A DNA stretch of 64,000 nt from positions 1 through 64,000 of the forward strand of contig NZ_HG529227.1 of the NCBI RefSeq assembly GCF_000499525.1. The letters run 5' to 3'. The notes under the pieces were generated by a model. It was not told the origin of the DNA and made no database searches. It saw only the letters and a program-made list of their open reading frames with translations. Positions 9,234-17,758 of this stretch are shown here, one piece after another (positions within the stretch are counted from its first letter, which is position 1; each line of letters opens with the position of its first letter). The stretch comes from Faecalimicrobium dakarense. GTDB taxonomy: Bacteria; Bacillota; Clostridia; Peptostreptococcales; Peptostreptococcaceae. Made by a program: the position numbers and the translations under genes.

Positions 9234-10415
9234 ATGAATAATAGAAAAGCAATGTATTTAATAGTACCATTTTTAAGTATTGTATTTGGAATTGGTATTA
9301 TAAATTTAATAAAAAAAGATAAAGAAATAAGTGAAGCTGAAAATAGGAATTTACAACAAAGACCTACAATAGAAAATCTAAAGGAAAAGAACTTTACAAC
9401 AACATATGAGACATACTATACAGACCAATTTATAGGTAGAGATAAATTATTAAAGCTAGATACAAAGCTACAAATACTTAGCAAAAAATCAAATATAAAA
9501 GGTCATTATATAACCGATGATGGATGGATATTAGGTGGACCTGCAACAACTAAAAAGACAGAAAATGATTATAAAGGAGCAGTAGACTTATTAAATGATG
9601 CGGCTAAAAAAGCTAAGGAATTAGGAAAAGAAACATATTATGTATCTCTACCTCATAAGGTTAACACACTAGATTATATGTATCCAAAATATATAGAAAA
9701 AAATTATGGAATGGAAAATAGTGACTTATTAATATCAATGATTAATAAAAGTAATATTAAAACCATAGATATTGGAAGATATTTTAAAGATAATTTTAGT
9801 AATAAGGAATTAGAAAAATTTTATTTTAAAACAGATCATCATTGGAACTCTATAGGAGCATATAAGGCTTTTGATTATATGATTGAAAAACTAAATCAAA
9901 GTGGATATATAAACGTAGATTTAAGTAAATATGATTATGAGACTAGTTATTTTAAAAATAGTCCATTTATAGGAAGTTACAATAGAAATTTATATACATT
10001 ATTTGATACTAATGAGCCTATACCATATGTACATATGGATAGAGAATATAATAATAGCTATTATGAAATAAAGAATGGTGAATTTGAGGAAGTAGAAGAA
10101 TCCTATATAATAGGGGATAGATTTAAAGAACAGGATATGACATATGGCGGCGCATATACTGGAAATCATTCTTATTATAAAATCGTTAACGAAAAAGCGG
10201 TAACAGACAAAAAGATATTATTAATAAGAGATTCTTATCAAGCTCCACTAACTTGGCTGTTTTCAGATATATTTAAGCAAGTAGAAGTTGTAGATCCAAG
10301 AAATGTTAATATGAATATAGATGAAATATTAAACAAAAGTGATAGTGATATGGTTATGATAATGTTTAATAATGGACTTAATGTAGAAGAAATGATGAAC
10401 AATATAATGAAGTAG
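9234..10415 (+). CDS. DHHW-family (AlgX/AlgJ-like SGNH) protein, copy 2, intact
   Basis: The 393-residue protein has one N-terminal membrane helix (about 7-27) and an outside domain. The family motif is complete: Asp201-His202-His203-Trp204 in FKTDHHWNSIGAY. A later block LLIRDSYQAPLTW places a serine (Ser334) where SGNH esterases and transferases carry the nucleophile. The family (PF14286) works with MBOAT proteins to load acyl groups onto extracellular glycans. AGGTGG precedes the ATG. Compared with copy 1 it keeps the tryptophan and an unbroken frame. Confidence 0.82.
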   Translation: MNNRKAMYLIVPFLSIVFGIGIINLIKKDKEISEAENRNLQQRPTIENLKEKNFTTTYETYYTDQFIGRDKLLKLDTKLQILSKKSNIKGHYITDDGWILGGPATTKKTENDYKGAVDLLNDAAKKAKELGKETYYVSLPHKVNTLDYMYPKYIEKNYGMENSDLLISMINKSNIKTIDIGRYFKDNFSNKELEKFYFKTDHHWNSIGAYKAFDYMIEKLNQSGYINVDLSKYDYETSYFKNSPFIGSYNRNLYTLFDTNEPIPYVHMDREYNNSYYEIKNGEFEEVEESYIIGDRFKEQDMTYGGAYTGNHSYYKIVNEKAVTDKKILLIRDSYQAPLTWLFSDIFKQVEVVDPRNVNMNIDEILNKSDSDMVMIMFNNGLNVEEMMNNIMK

Positions 10416-10419
10416 AGAA

Positions 10420-10447
10420 GAGGACCAGATTATGCTGGTTCTCTTTT
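10420..10447 (+). terminator. Terminator after the second DHHW gene
   Basis: GAGGACCAG (10420-10428) pairs with CTGGTTCTC (10435-10443), followed by TTTT. Confidence 0.8.
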
Positions 10448-10483
10448 AAATTATTACAAAATGTAAACATAATATAAGATGTA

Positions 10484-10512
10484 TTGATATGGGATAAAAA
10501 ATAATGTACAAT
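10484..10512 (+). promoter_or_regulatory. SigA-type promoter for the large CWB2 surface protein
   Basis: TTGATA (10484-10489), a 17-base spacer and TACAAT (10507-10512) sit about 60 bases upstream of the start codon, after the preceding terminator. Confidence 0.6.
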
Positions 10513-10572
10513 AAGTTCATAATAGGAATATATTAACAGGTATATTCTGATAAAAACATGAGGTGAGAAATT

Positions 10573-13500
10573 ATGTTAAAGAGAAAAAAGAAAGTAATAG
10601 CGAAAGTAATGGCTACGACAATGTTAGCTTCGACTTTAGCAGTAACATTTGCACCTGGTGCAAGTGCACTAGAGCCAAGAGCTACAGTAAGTAGTTCAAA
10701 AATAGCAGGAGATAATAGATATGAAACAGCAGTAAAAGTAAGTGAAGCTGGATGGACTTCAGCAAATAATGCAGTACTAATCAATGGAGAAGCAGGGCTT
10801 GTTGACGCATTAACAGCAACTCCATATGCAAATCTTAAAAATGCTCCAATCCTTGTAACACACAAGGACAAGTTAACACCAGTAACAAAGACAAGACTTA
10901 CTAAAATGGGTGTTAAGAATGTAGATATAGTAGGTGGTACGGCAGTTGTATCTGAAAATGTAGTAAAAGAATTAAAAGATATGAATATAACTGTAAATAG
11001 AATATCTGGAAGCAACAGATACACAACAGCAGTAGCAGTAGCTGAAGCTATGGATAAGATAAGCGATGTGTCTAGAGTATCGGTAGTAAATGGTGCGACA
11101 GGACTTCCTGATGCAGTAAGTATAGCAGCACCAGCAGCATATAACAAAATGCCAATATTACTATCAAATCCTAATACAGGACTTAAAGACTCTAAGGCAT
11201 TTATAGATAGAGAAGATATATCAAGATCTTATGTTGTAGGGGAAACGGCAGCAGTATCAGATACAATAATGAATTCATTACCAGGAACAAAAGTAAGATT
11301 AGGTGGAGCTAGAAGACAAGAAACTAATGCAAAAGTTATCAAAGAATTCTATCCATCTAAATCATTAAGTAATATATATGTGTCTAAATCAGGGCAAGTT
11401 AGCAGAGCTGATGAACTTGTAGATGCTCTAGCAGTAGGTGTACTTGCAACTAAGGAAGATGTACCAGTTATGATAGTTGGAAATAACTTAGATGCTTCTC
11501 AACAATCTTTATTAGCGTCTAAAGAATTTACAAGAATAACACAAGTAGGTCACGGTATACCAGAAGCGAGTATAAATGCAATAAAAGCAACTCAAGCAGA
11601 TACAGAATCTAAAGTGAATAGCGTATCTATGGTTAACTATAAAACTATAAAGCTATATGGTAGTGACTTAGATAAATTAAGTGCTTCAAATATATATATG
11701 AGTGGAAACTCTGTTAGAAGTTACACTACAAATAGCTCTGGAACAGAAGCTACAGTAGAATTTAATAATGCATTTAATAATGGGACTAACACTGTAAGAG
11801 TTACAAGTAACTTAGGAAACAGTACTAACCATAGTTTTACATATAGTGCCGAAATAAGTAGTGTTCAAGCTACAACTAAAGAAGTTGGAACATCTGGGGT
11901 TCAATATGTAGAATTTACAGTTAATGGAAATCAAAAAAGAACTGTAGATGAGTTAAAGGCACTTGGATGGACAGTAGAATTTAAATCAACTAAAAAAGTA
12001 TTCTATAACCAATCAGAACCAACTGAGCCTAAAACTACATCAAATACTGGAAAATTAGTAACAAGTTTAACAGCAGGTGACATGAGTACAGATTCTGTAT
12101 TTGACTATGAAGTAATACTTAAAAAAGGAAGTACTGAACTAAAGAGTGGAAAAGCAGCTGTAACAGTAGTAAATAGAGCGGTTCAGTATAAAGAAATAAA
12201 ATCTTATGAAGTTAAACTAGATGATGTAAAAATAACTAGTAATAGATTGGTAGTAGATGAAGAAATAGCAATAGATACAATTAAAGGCACAGATTTAGAC
12301 AATAATGAAGTAACTATAGGGAACTATACATTAGCATCATCTAATCCGTCTGTAGCAGTAGTAACTAACAATGGTAAAAAGCTTAAGGCTATTTCAACAG
12401 GGTCATCAGAAATAACAATAAAGAGTGGAAATGTAAGTAAAAAATTTACTATTACAGTTTCAGCAGATAGACGTAAAATGAATAGTGTTAGACTAGATAA
12501 TTCTAGTGTAAGATTAGTTGAAAATAAAGCAGGTAATGTAGTAGCAACAGTTACAGATCAATACGGAGATCCAATTAAAGGTAAAACTTTAACATTAAGA
12601 AGCACAACTATAAACTCAGGAAGTACACCAATAGCAACTGCACTTGCTAATACTCCAACTGATAAAGAAGGTAAAACAACTATATCAATATCAGCACAAG
12701 CTTTACCAGAAAAAATGAGCACTGCTAGTGGAACACTATATGTAAAGAGTGAAACTAATGAAAGCTCAAATCTTGCAAGTGTAACGATATATGTTTCAAA
12801 AGATGCAGTAGAAAAATCTTGGAAGTTAAATTTAGCTGATGCTAAGAAAGATACTTCACTAGATATGTATAAAGCAGAAAATGATAATGAAGTAGTATTA
12901 AAACTTAACAACTATAATAGCGGAGGATATTTATTAGGTGAGGAAGATACAATAGGCACAACATCTAGTGATGATGCTAATACATTTTGGGTTAAGACTT
13001 TAAATAAAGACATAGCAACAGTTGAAACAAGTGGTGCTAATATAACTGTAAAGGCGGGAACTAAAACAGGTAATACAACTATAGAAGCATACAAAGGAAA
13101 AACTAGAGTAGCAAGTATTTCTATATATGTTAAAGATACAACACCTAAAATAACTTCAATAGCTATGAATGATTTAGGAACTATAACTAAAGACAATGTT
13201 AAAGAAGGTAGAGCAACAGTAAAAATAGAAGATCTAATAAATTCAACTATTATAGGAAGTAAAACAGTTGTTGAAGGGGTATCTATGACTGGAACTAAAG
13301 GAGAAGTATTATTTGGAAGTAATACTGATGGGTCAAAAATACTATTTGTAGATAGCAAAGATGGTGCTAAAGCTAATGGAAGTTATGATGATGGAGAATT
13401 AATATTAGCTACACTAGAGCTAATAAGTGATATTGGTACAGTATCAGATAATAAAGACATTGTAACTGTAGTTCAAAAAGAGAGTGCAAAAGTTACAGGA

Positions 13501-13596
13501 AGTATAATTGTAAAAGTGTATCATGGAGAACATGAACTTAACGAAAATCCATTTATGACAAAGGTTATAAGTGTAGATATAGCAGCTAAAAATTAA
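10573..13596 (+). CDS. Large cell-wall protein: signal peptide, three CWB2 repeats, Ig-like (BIG) region
   Basis: The 1007-residue protein has a classic signal peptide (basic start, hydrophobic core, likely cut after APGASA near residue 33). Three CWB2 repeats follow (about 40-340), each opening with a version of RIxGxNRYxTA and holding a PILVT/PILLS-type strand; the third carries the usual RRQETNAKVI block. In C. difficile such triple repeats bind the PS-II polymer and hold proteins in the S-layer. Residues 340-1007 are beta-rich: a BIG_2-like unit (VTNNGKKLKAISTGSSEITI) and a BIG_1-like unit (VVATVTDQYGDPIKGKTL). No enzyme motif was found, so an adhesive or structural role is likely. It has its own promoter and terminator and lies directly upstream of slpA. 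Confidence 0.88.
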   Translation: MLKRKKKVIAKVMATTMLASTLAVTFAPGASALEPRATVSSSKIAGDNRYETAVKVSEAGWTSANNAVLINGEAGLVDALTATPYANLKNAPILVTHKDKLTPVTKTRLTKMGVKNVDIVGGTAVVSENVVKELKDMNITVNRISGSNRYTTAVAVAEAMDKISDVSRVSVVNGATGLPDAVSIAAPAAYNKMPILLSNPNTGLKDSKAFIDREDISRSYVVGETAAVSDTIMNSLPGTKVRLGGARRQETNAKVIKEFYPSKSLSNIYVSKSGQVSRADELVDALAVGVLATKEDVPVMIVGNNLDASQQSLLASKEFTRITQVGHGIPEASINAIKATQADTESKVNSVSMVNYKTIKLYGSDLDKLSASNIYMSGNSVRSYTTNSSGTEATVEFNNAFNNGTNTVRVTSNLGNSTNHSFTYSAEISSVQATTKEVGTSGVQYVEFTVNGNQKRTVDELKALGWTVEFKSTKKVFYNQSEPTEPKTTSNTGKLVTSLTAGDMSTDSVFDYEVILKKGSTELKSGKAAVTVVNRAVQYKEIKSYEVKLDDVKITSNRLVVDEEIAIDTIKGTDLDNNEVTIGNYTLASSNPSVAVVTNNGKKLKAISTGSSEITIKSGNVSKKFTITVSADRRKMNSVRLDNSSVRLVENKAGNVVATVTDQYGDPIKGKTLTLRSTTINSGSTPIATALANTPTDKEGKTTISISAQALPEKMSTASGTLYVKSETNESSNLASVTIYVSKDAVEKSWKLNLADAKKDTSLDMYKAENDNEVVLKLNNYNSGGYLLGEEDTIGTTSSDDANTFWVKTLNKDIATVETSGANITVKAGTKTGNTTIEAYKGKTRVASISIYVKDTTPKITSIAMNDLGTITKDNVKEGRATVKIEDLINSTIIGSKTVVEGVSMTGTKGEVLFGSNTDGSKILFVDSKDGAKANGSYDDGELILATLELISDIGTVSDNKDIVTVVQKESAKVTGSIIVKVYHGEHELNENPFMTKVISVDIAAKN

Positions 13597-13605
13597 TAGA
13601 AAATA

Positions 13606-13637
13606 AAAAGACTTGGTCAAATGACCAAGTCTTTTTT
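13606..13637 (+). terminator. Terminator after the large CWB2 protein
   Basis: AAAAGACTTGGTCA pairs with TGACCAAGTCTTTT around a two-base loop, then a T tract. A repeated hairpin element starts immediately after it. Confidence 0.88.
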
Positions 13638-13695
13638 GTGAGAAATACGTTAAAGAGAATAAATTATTTATTTTTTTAACGTATTTTTATTATAC
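13638..13695 (+). repeat. GTGAGAAATAC hairpin element, copy 1
   Basis: The element opens with GTGAGAAATAC, forms a perfect 12-bp stem AAATACGTTAAA/TTTAACGTATTT (13643-13654 and 13675-13686) and ends in TTATTATAC. Two further full copies (30309 and 32858) keep the ends while the stem changes on both sides. Confidence 0.65.
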
Positions 13696-14017
13696 AATAT
13701 GTTCGACAAAAAATAAATATATATATAAAATAAATTAATTTAAAATTAAAATTATAAGATATAGAATGAAAAATAACACAACAAATATGGTGATAAAAGT
13801 ATTAAAACGATGAATGATGTCGAAATATGATGCGAATTGAAAAGAATGTTGAAAAATAAACGTTTTTGACGAACGAAAGTTAGTAAAAATATGCATAAAA
13901 TTATTGAAAATCGATTGTATATATACTAAGATTGATTTGTGAGAAATACGAAATGAAATACCGAACAGGTTACATATAAAGAGATGAATTTATATAATGT
14001 TGGGGAGGAACGAAATT
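13696..14017 (+). promoter_or_regulatory. Long A/T-rich leader of slpA with a partial GTGAGAAATAC copy
   Basis: With copy 1 and the terminator this makes a gene-free stretch of about 420 bases. It holds a plausible -10 box TATACT (13922-13927) without a well-spaced -35, and just downstream a partial element copy (TTTGTGAGAAATACG, 13936-13950) that shares 15 bases with copy 1 but lacks the stem. AAGAGATG follows at 13978-13985. A leader of this size fits the strongly expressed slpA gene of relatives, but the start point is not proven. Confidence 0.4.
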
Positions 14018-16076
14018 ATGTTAAAGAAAAAGAACATAGCAATGGCAATGGCAGTTGCAACAGTTGCGACTTCAGTTGCACCAGCTTTCGCTGCGGTTAA
14101 AGACCAAAATGTAGACGAAGCTACAATGATATCTAAAGTAAAGGAAATGTTAAATACTAAATACTTTGGAACAGAAGATTCAGTTTACACTATACAAATA
14201 GTTGGTGGAAAAGAAGTTAAGGAAATAAAAGATTTAGAAGCTGCTATAGCTATGGCTAAAGTAGAAGATAAAACAGTAAAATTAAATATAACTGATAAAG
14301 GACATGTAGTAGTTAACGGAAGAATATTAGATAAAGTAGACGCTAAATACAGATTATATTCTTCAGATGATTTAATGTCAGACGTTAATACAGCTGTAAC
14401 AACTTTAACTAATAAAGTTGTCAGATCAGTAGCTCATTATGATGCAGATGGAAATATAGCTGATACAAATGTAGTTGAATCTGTAATAACTTTAGTTAAT
14501 GGAACAGAAATAAAATTAGCTGTAGGAGATAAAAAATTAGATTTTACTAAGGCTATAGATAGAAATGGAAATCAAGTATCTTTACCAGTATCTACTACTG
14601 AAATAGGAAAACAAATAACTAGATTTGAAACTTTAGAAACTACGATGGCTGAAGTTACTATGCCATCTAAGCAATTAGATTCATTAGTATTCAATGCTAA
14701 AGAAGATACTAAAGTAGAGAAAAATTTATCTGATTTATATAATGCTAACGGATATACTAAAGAAGGAAAATCATTCGTAGATAAGGTAATAGCAATAAAT
14801 GGTGCTGATACTAAGCAAGAAATATACAATGGTAAAGAATATAAAGTTAAAAAAGAATCTTTATCAAACGTAAAAGTTAATAAAGAAGGAAAATATGAAT
14901 TAGTTCTTACTTTAACAGTTGCACAAGGTGACGACACAGTAGATTTAGCTAAAAAAGGAAAAGTAGTTAAAATAGTTATAACGTCTGATTCTAATAAAGA
15001 TCTAAACAAGGTTGCAGAAGATATGGCTTTAACTACAGGAACTGTTACTGAAGGTAAAGGAAAATACAAAACTTTAGCTGGAGCTAACAGATTTGAAACA
15101 GCTATAGAAATAAGTAAAGAATCATTTGCAAAACATGACAAAGAAACATTAGATGCTGATGAAGTTAAAGCAAGCTCTGTAGTTTTAGTTGGTCAAGATG
15201 CTATAGTTGATGGTTTAGCAGCAGCTCCTTTAGCTAAGCAAAAAAAATGCTCCTGTATTATTAACTAAGAAAGAAGCTATATCTGATAAAACTATGGGCG
15301 AAATAAAGAGAGTTATACCTAAAAACTCTACTGTATACATAGTTGGTGGAGAAAACGTAATATCTAAAGACGTTGAAGCTCAATTAATAAAAGAAGTAAA
15401 TGCTAAGATAGTAAGATTAGCAGGAGATACTAGATATGAAACATCTGTTAAAATAGCACAAAATATGAAAAAAGTAACTGGTTCGACTATGGAACAAGCT
15501 TTCGTAGTTGGTGGATTTGGTGAAGCAGATGCTATGAGTGTAGCAGCAGTAGCAGCAAACAAAACTACTGGTACTGATATAGCTCCAATAATAGTATCTA
15601 AAGAAGATGGTCTTACTCAAAATGCGAAAGACTTCTTATATGCTAATAAAACTGCATTAACTAATGTAGACGTAGTTGGTGGAACAACTAAAGTTTCTAA
15701 GCAAGTTATAAAAGACATAGAAGCTAACGTAGATTCAACAGATACTGTTGCAAGAGTTGCTGGAGATAACAGACAAGAAACTAACGCTAAAGTTATAAGC
15801 AAATTCTATGCTAAAGGTGATGCATCAGCATTAACTGGTGTATATGTAGCTAAAGATGGTATTCAAGGAAATGGTGTGCTAATAGATGCATTAGCAGTTG
15901 CTCCTTTAGCAGGAAGAACAGCTACTCCAATAGTATTAGCTACAGATAAATTATCTGAAGAACAAGTTAATGTTATAGAAAAGAATGCTAAAGATACAGA
16001 TAATGCTATGACTCAAGCTGGTCATGGTATAGCTCAAACTGTATTAGATAAATTAGTAAAATTATTATCTTTATAA
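14018..16076 (+). pseudogene. slpA: S-layer precursor SlpA, interrupted by a one-base frameshift in an A8 tract
   Basis: The product starts with a signal peptide (MLKKKNIAMAMAVATVATS, cut near APAFA). A variable N-terminal region (about 25-340) would be the low-molecular-weight S-layer subunit. Three CWB2 repeats to the C terminus (from LAGANRFETAIEISKESF) would be the high-molecular-weight wall-binding subunit. The order and the end of the protein (VTQ/MTQAGHGIA-type closing strand) match C. difficile SlpA. The frame breaks at the A8 tract 15240-15247: as written it ends at 15268 with CSCIIN, while with seven A it reads on as QKNAPVLLTKKEA into the 15294-16076 frame, giving about 685 residues. 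The start at 14018 follows GGGGAGG. Because the S-layer protein is abundant and the rest is intact, a sequence error or slippage-tolerant tract is more likely than true loss. Confidence 0.85.
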
Positions 16077-16099
16077 GATAAATTAAATAAAGTTAAAGA

Positions 16100-16135
16100 A
16101 TAACTCTAGATATAAAATCTAGAGTTATTTTTATT
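16100..16135 (+). terminator. Terminator after slpA
   Basis: ATAACTCTAGAT (16100-16111) pairs perfectly with ATCTAGAGTTAT (16117-16128), followed by a T-rich tail. Confidence 0.88.
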
Positions 16136-16221
16136 ATTATAAACAATAAAAGTAAATACCAAAAATAATCACAGTCTACTCATTAAAATAGCCCAAATAC
16201 AATCACTTTGCTTTAAAATTA

Positions 16222-16230
16222 TGATATAAT
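16222..16230 (+). promoter_or_regulatory. Extended -10 promoter for the GHKL kinase
   Basis: TG-A-TATAAT (TATAAT 16225-16230) lies about 65 bases before the start codon; no good -35 box is present. Confidence 0.4.
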
Positions 16231-16296
16231 TTAAAGTAACTTATAATTTGACAAAATACCTATAATACACATAAATAAAGCAAAGGAGATTAATCT

Positions 16297-17559
16297 ATGC
16301 TGCAAATAGCAGACTCTATAAACACTATAATACAAGCAGTCTTACTAGCCTATATACCATATTACTGCATCAAAAAAGACGGCCTTATAGAAGGTAAAAA
16401 AGGTAAAATAAAATTAATAACAAGTATAGTTGTAATGTTATTATCAATAACTATACTAACTAATATAATGGGCGGAACATCCTTATCAGTTATTTCTATG
16501 AATATAACATGTATGTTAATATTAGTTTGTTTTTATATTAAAAACTATGAGAAAATAGTAATCTCATATGCAATCGCTTACTTAATATTTCAGATGACCG
16601 CTATTTTATTTAGTAATATAAAATGGTCATATATACAAGGTTTAGTTTTTATAAAAAATGAGGACTTGTCTACATTAGCAGTTATATATGTACCTATGAT
16701 TTTAATCGAAATTTTAGTACTTTTATATGTGGATAAAGTATATAAATTATACAAACATATAAGTAGAAAAAAATATGCATTTGATATATCTATTATAGTG
16801 ACTTTTTCTTTAGATATTATATTATCTCTTTCGCTAATAATTCATGGAAATGATGATGTATTTTTTAAGAACTTATTTATAATTTTTTTAATGGGACTTT
16901 TAGTACTTTTATTTTTATATTTTATAAATACAAAAAACAAAATGGATGAAATAAGTAAATTAAATAAGGCGCTACAGGAAAAAAATAATGAATTAAAAAA
17001 GATTAAACATGACTATGGTTCTCAAATTTCATATATAAATGGATTATATATAATGGAGCAATATGAAAGACTAGGTAGTGTTTTAAAAGATGTTATAAGT
17101 GGTAATAATGCTATCTCTGATAATTTAAAAATATTATCTAATTCAGAGTCGATTATATCAATTATTCTAAGCTCATTATCAACACGTGATGTAAACGTTA
17201 TTGTAGAGGAAGAATATGATATATCAAAACTTGATGTATCTGAATATGATCTTCAAAAGGTAATTTCTAATATTGTTAAAAATGCAGTTACTGCTATGGA
17301 TGGAAATGGGTTAATAGTTATAAAGACTTATAAAATATTTTCAAATGTTTATATAAATATTAAAAATGATGGACCTAAGATAGATGATGTAATTATAGAT
17401 AGAATATTTGAACCAGGATTTACAACTAAAAATAGTAGTGACAATGGTTTTGGTTTAGCTATAGTAAAAGAGATGGTTGAAAGTAATAACGGGGAATTAA
17501 CTGTTTCAAGTAATAATGATTTTACAGAATTTAAAATAATGTTTAAAGTACAAAAATAG
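16297..17559 (+). CDS. Orphan sensor histidine kinase with GHKL ATPase domain (AgrC/NatK-like layout)
   Basis: The 420-residue protein has about six membrane helices (residues 1-215), a short coiled linker (DEISKLNKALQEKNNELKK) and a kinase domain. The likely phospho-acceptor histidine lies in KKIKHDYGSQISY, and ATP-binding boxes are visible: N box VISNIVKNAVTAM, G1 IKNDGPKI, F box FEPGFTTK and G2 NGFGLAIVKEM. This layout resembles peptide-sensing kinases such as AgrC. No response-regulator gene or peptide gene is adjacent, so partner and signal are unknown. It stands alone downstream of slpA, between terminators. Confidence 0.85.
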   Translation: MLQIADSINTIIQAVLLAYIPYYCIKKDGLIEGKKGKIKLITSIVVMLLSITILTNIMGGTSLSVISMNITCMLILVCFYIKNYEKIVISYAIAYLIFQMTAILFSNIKWSYIQGLVFIKNEDLSTLAVIYVPMILIEILVLLYVDKVYKLYKHISRKKYAFDISIIVTFSLDIILSLSLIIHGNDDVFFKNLFIIFLMGLLVLLFLYFINTKNKMDEISKLNKALQEKNNELKKIKHDYGSQISYINGLYIMEQYERLGSVLKDVISGNNAISDNLKILSNSESIISIILSSLSTRDVNVIVEEEYDISKLDVSEYDLQKVISNIVKNAVTAMDGNGLIVIKTYKIFSNVYINIKNDGPKIDDVIIDRIFEPGFTTKNSSDNGFGLAIVKEMVESNNGELTVSSNNDFTEFKIMFKVQK

Positions 17560-17582
17560 ATAGGTTTTTCCTATCTTTTTTT
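17559..17582 (+). terminator. Terminator after the kinase gene
   Basis: The stem GATAGG/CCTATC encloses TTTTT and is followed by seven T; it begins at the stop codon. Confidence 0.75.
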
Positions 17583-17758
17583 GTGCTTTAAATTATTTAT
17601 AATTTTTCTATAATTTGCACATATTAAGTTATAGTAGTAATTAAAGTGTAAATATAATTAAAACTTAATAAAATTAGTAAATATTACAAAAAAACTAAAA
17701 AATTGTAAATATTTATGGTATAAATATATTAATAAATTTAAGTAAGATGGAGGGCATC

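Noticed and set aside
10533..11147. 204-codon minus-strand open frame over the start of the large CWB2 gene
   Set aside because: It is the mirror of a strong plus-strand coding frame and has hydrophobic low-complexity composition and no ribosome site.
14572..15141. Minus-strand open frame inside slpA
   Set aside because: It overlaps a clear SlpA frame fully, has no ribosome site and no recognisable domain.
15240..15247. Programmed -1 ribosomal frameshift on the A tract of slpA
   Set aside because: The downstream frame needs a +1 (or -2) change, so a -1 slip would not restore it. No pseudoknot-like signal was seen.
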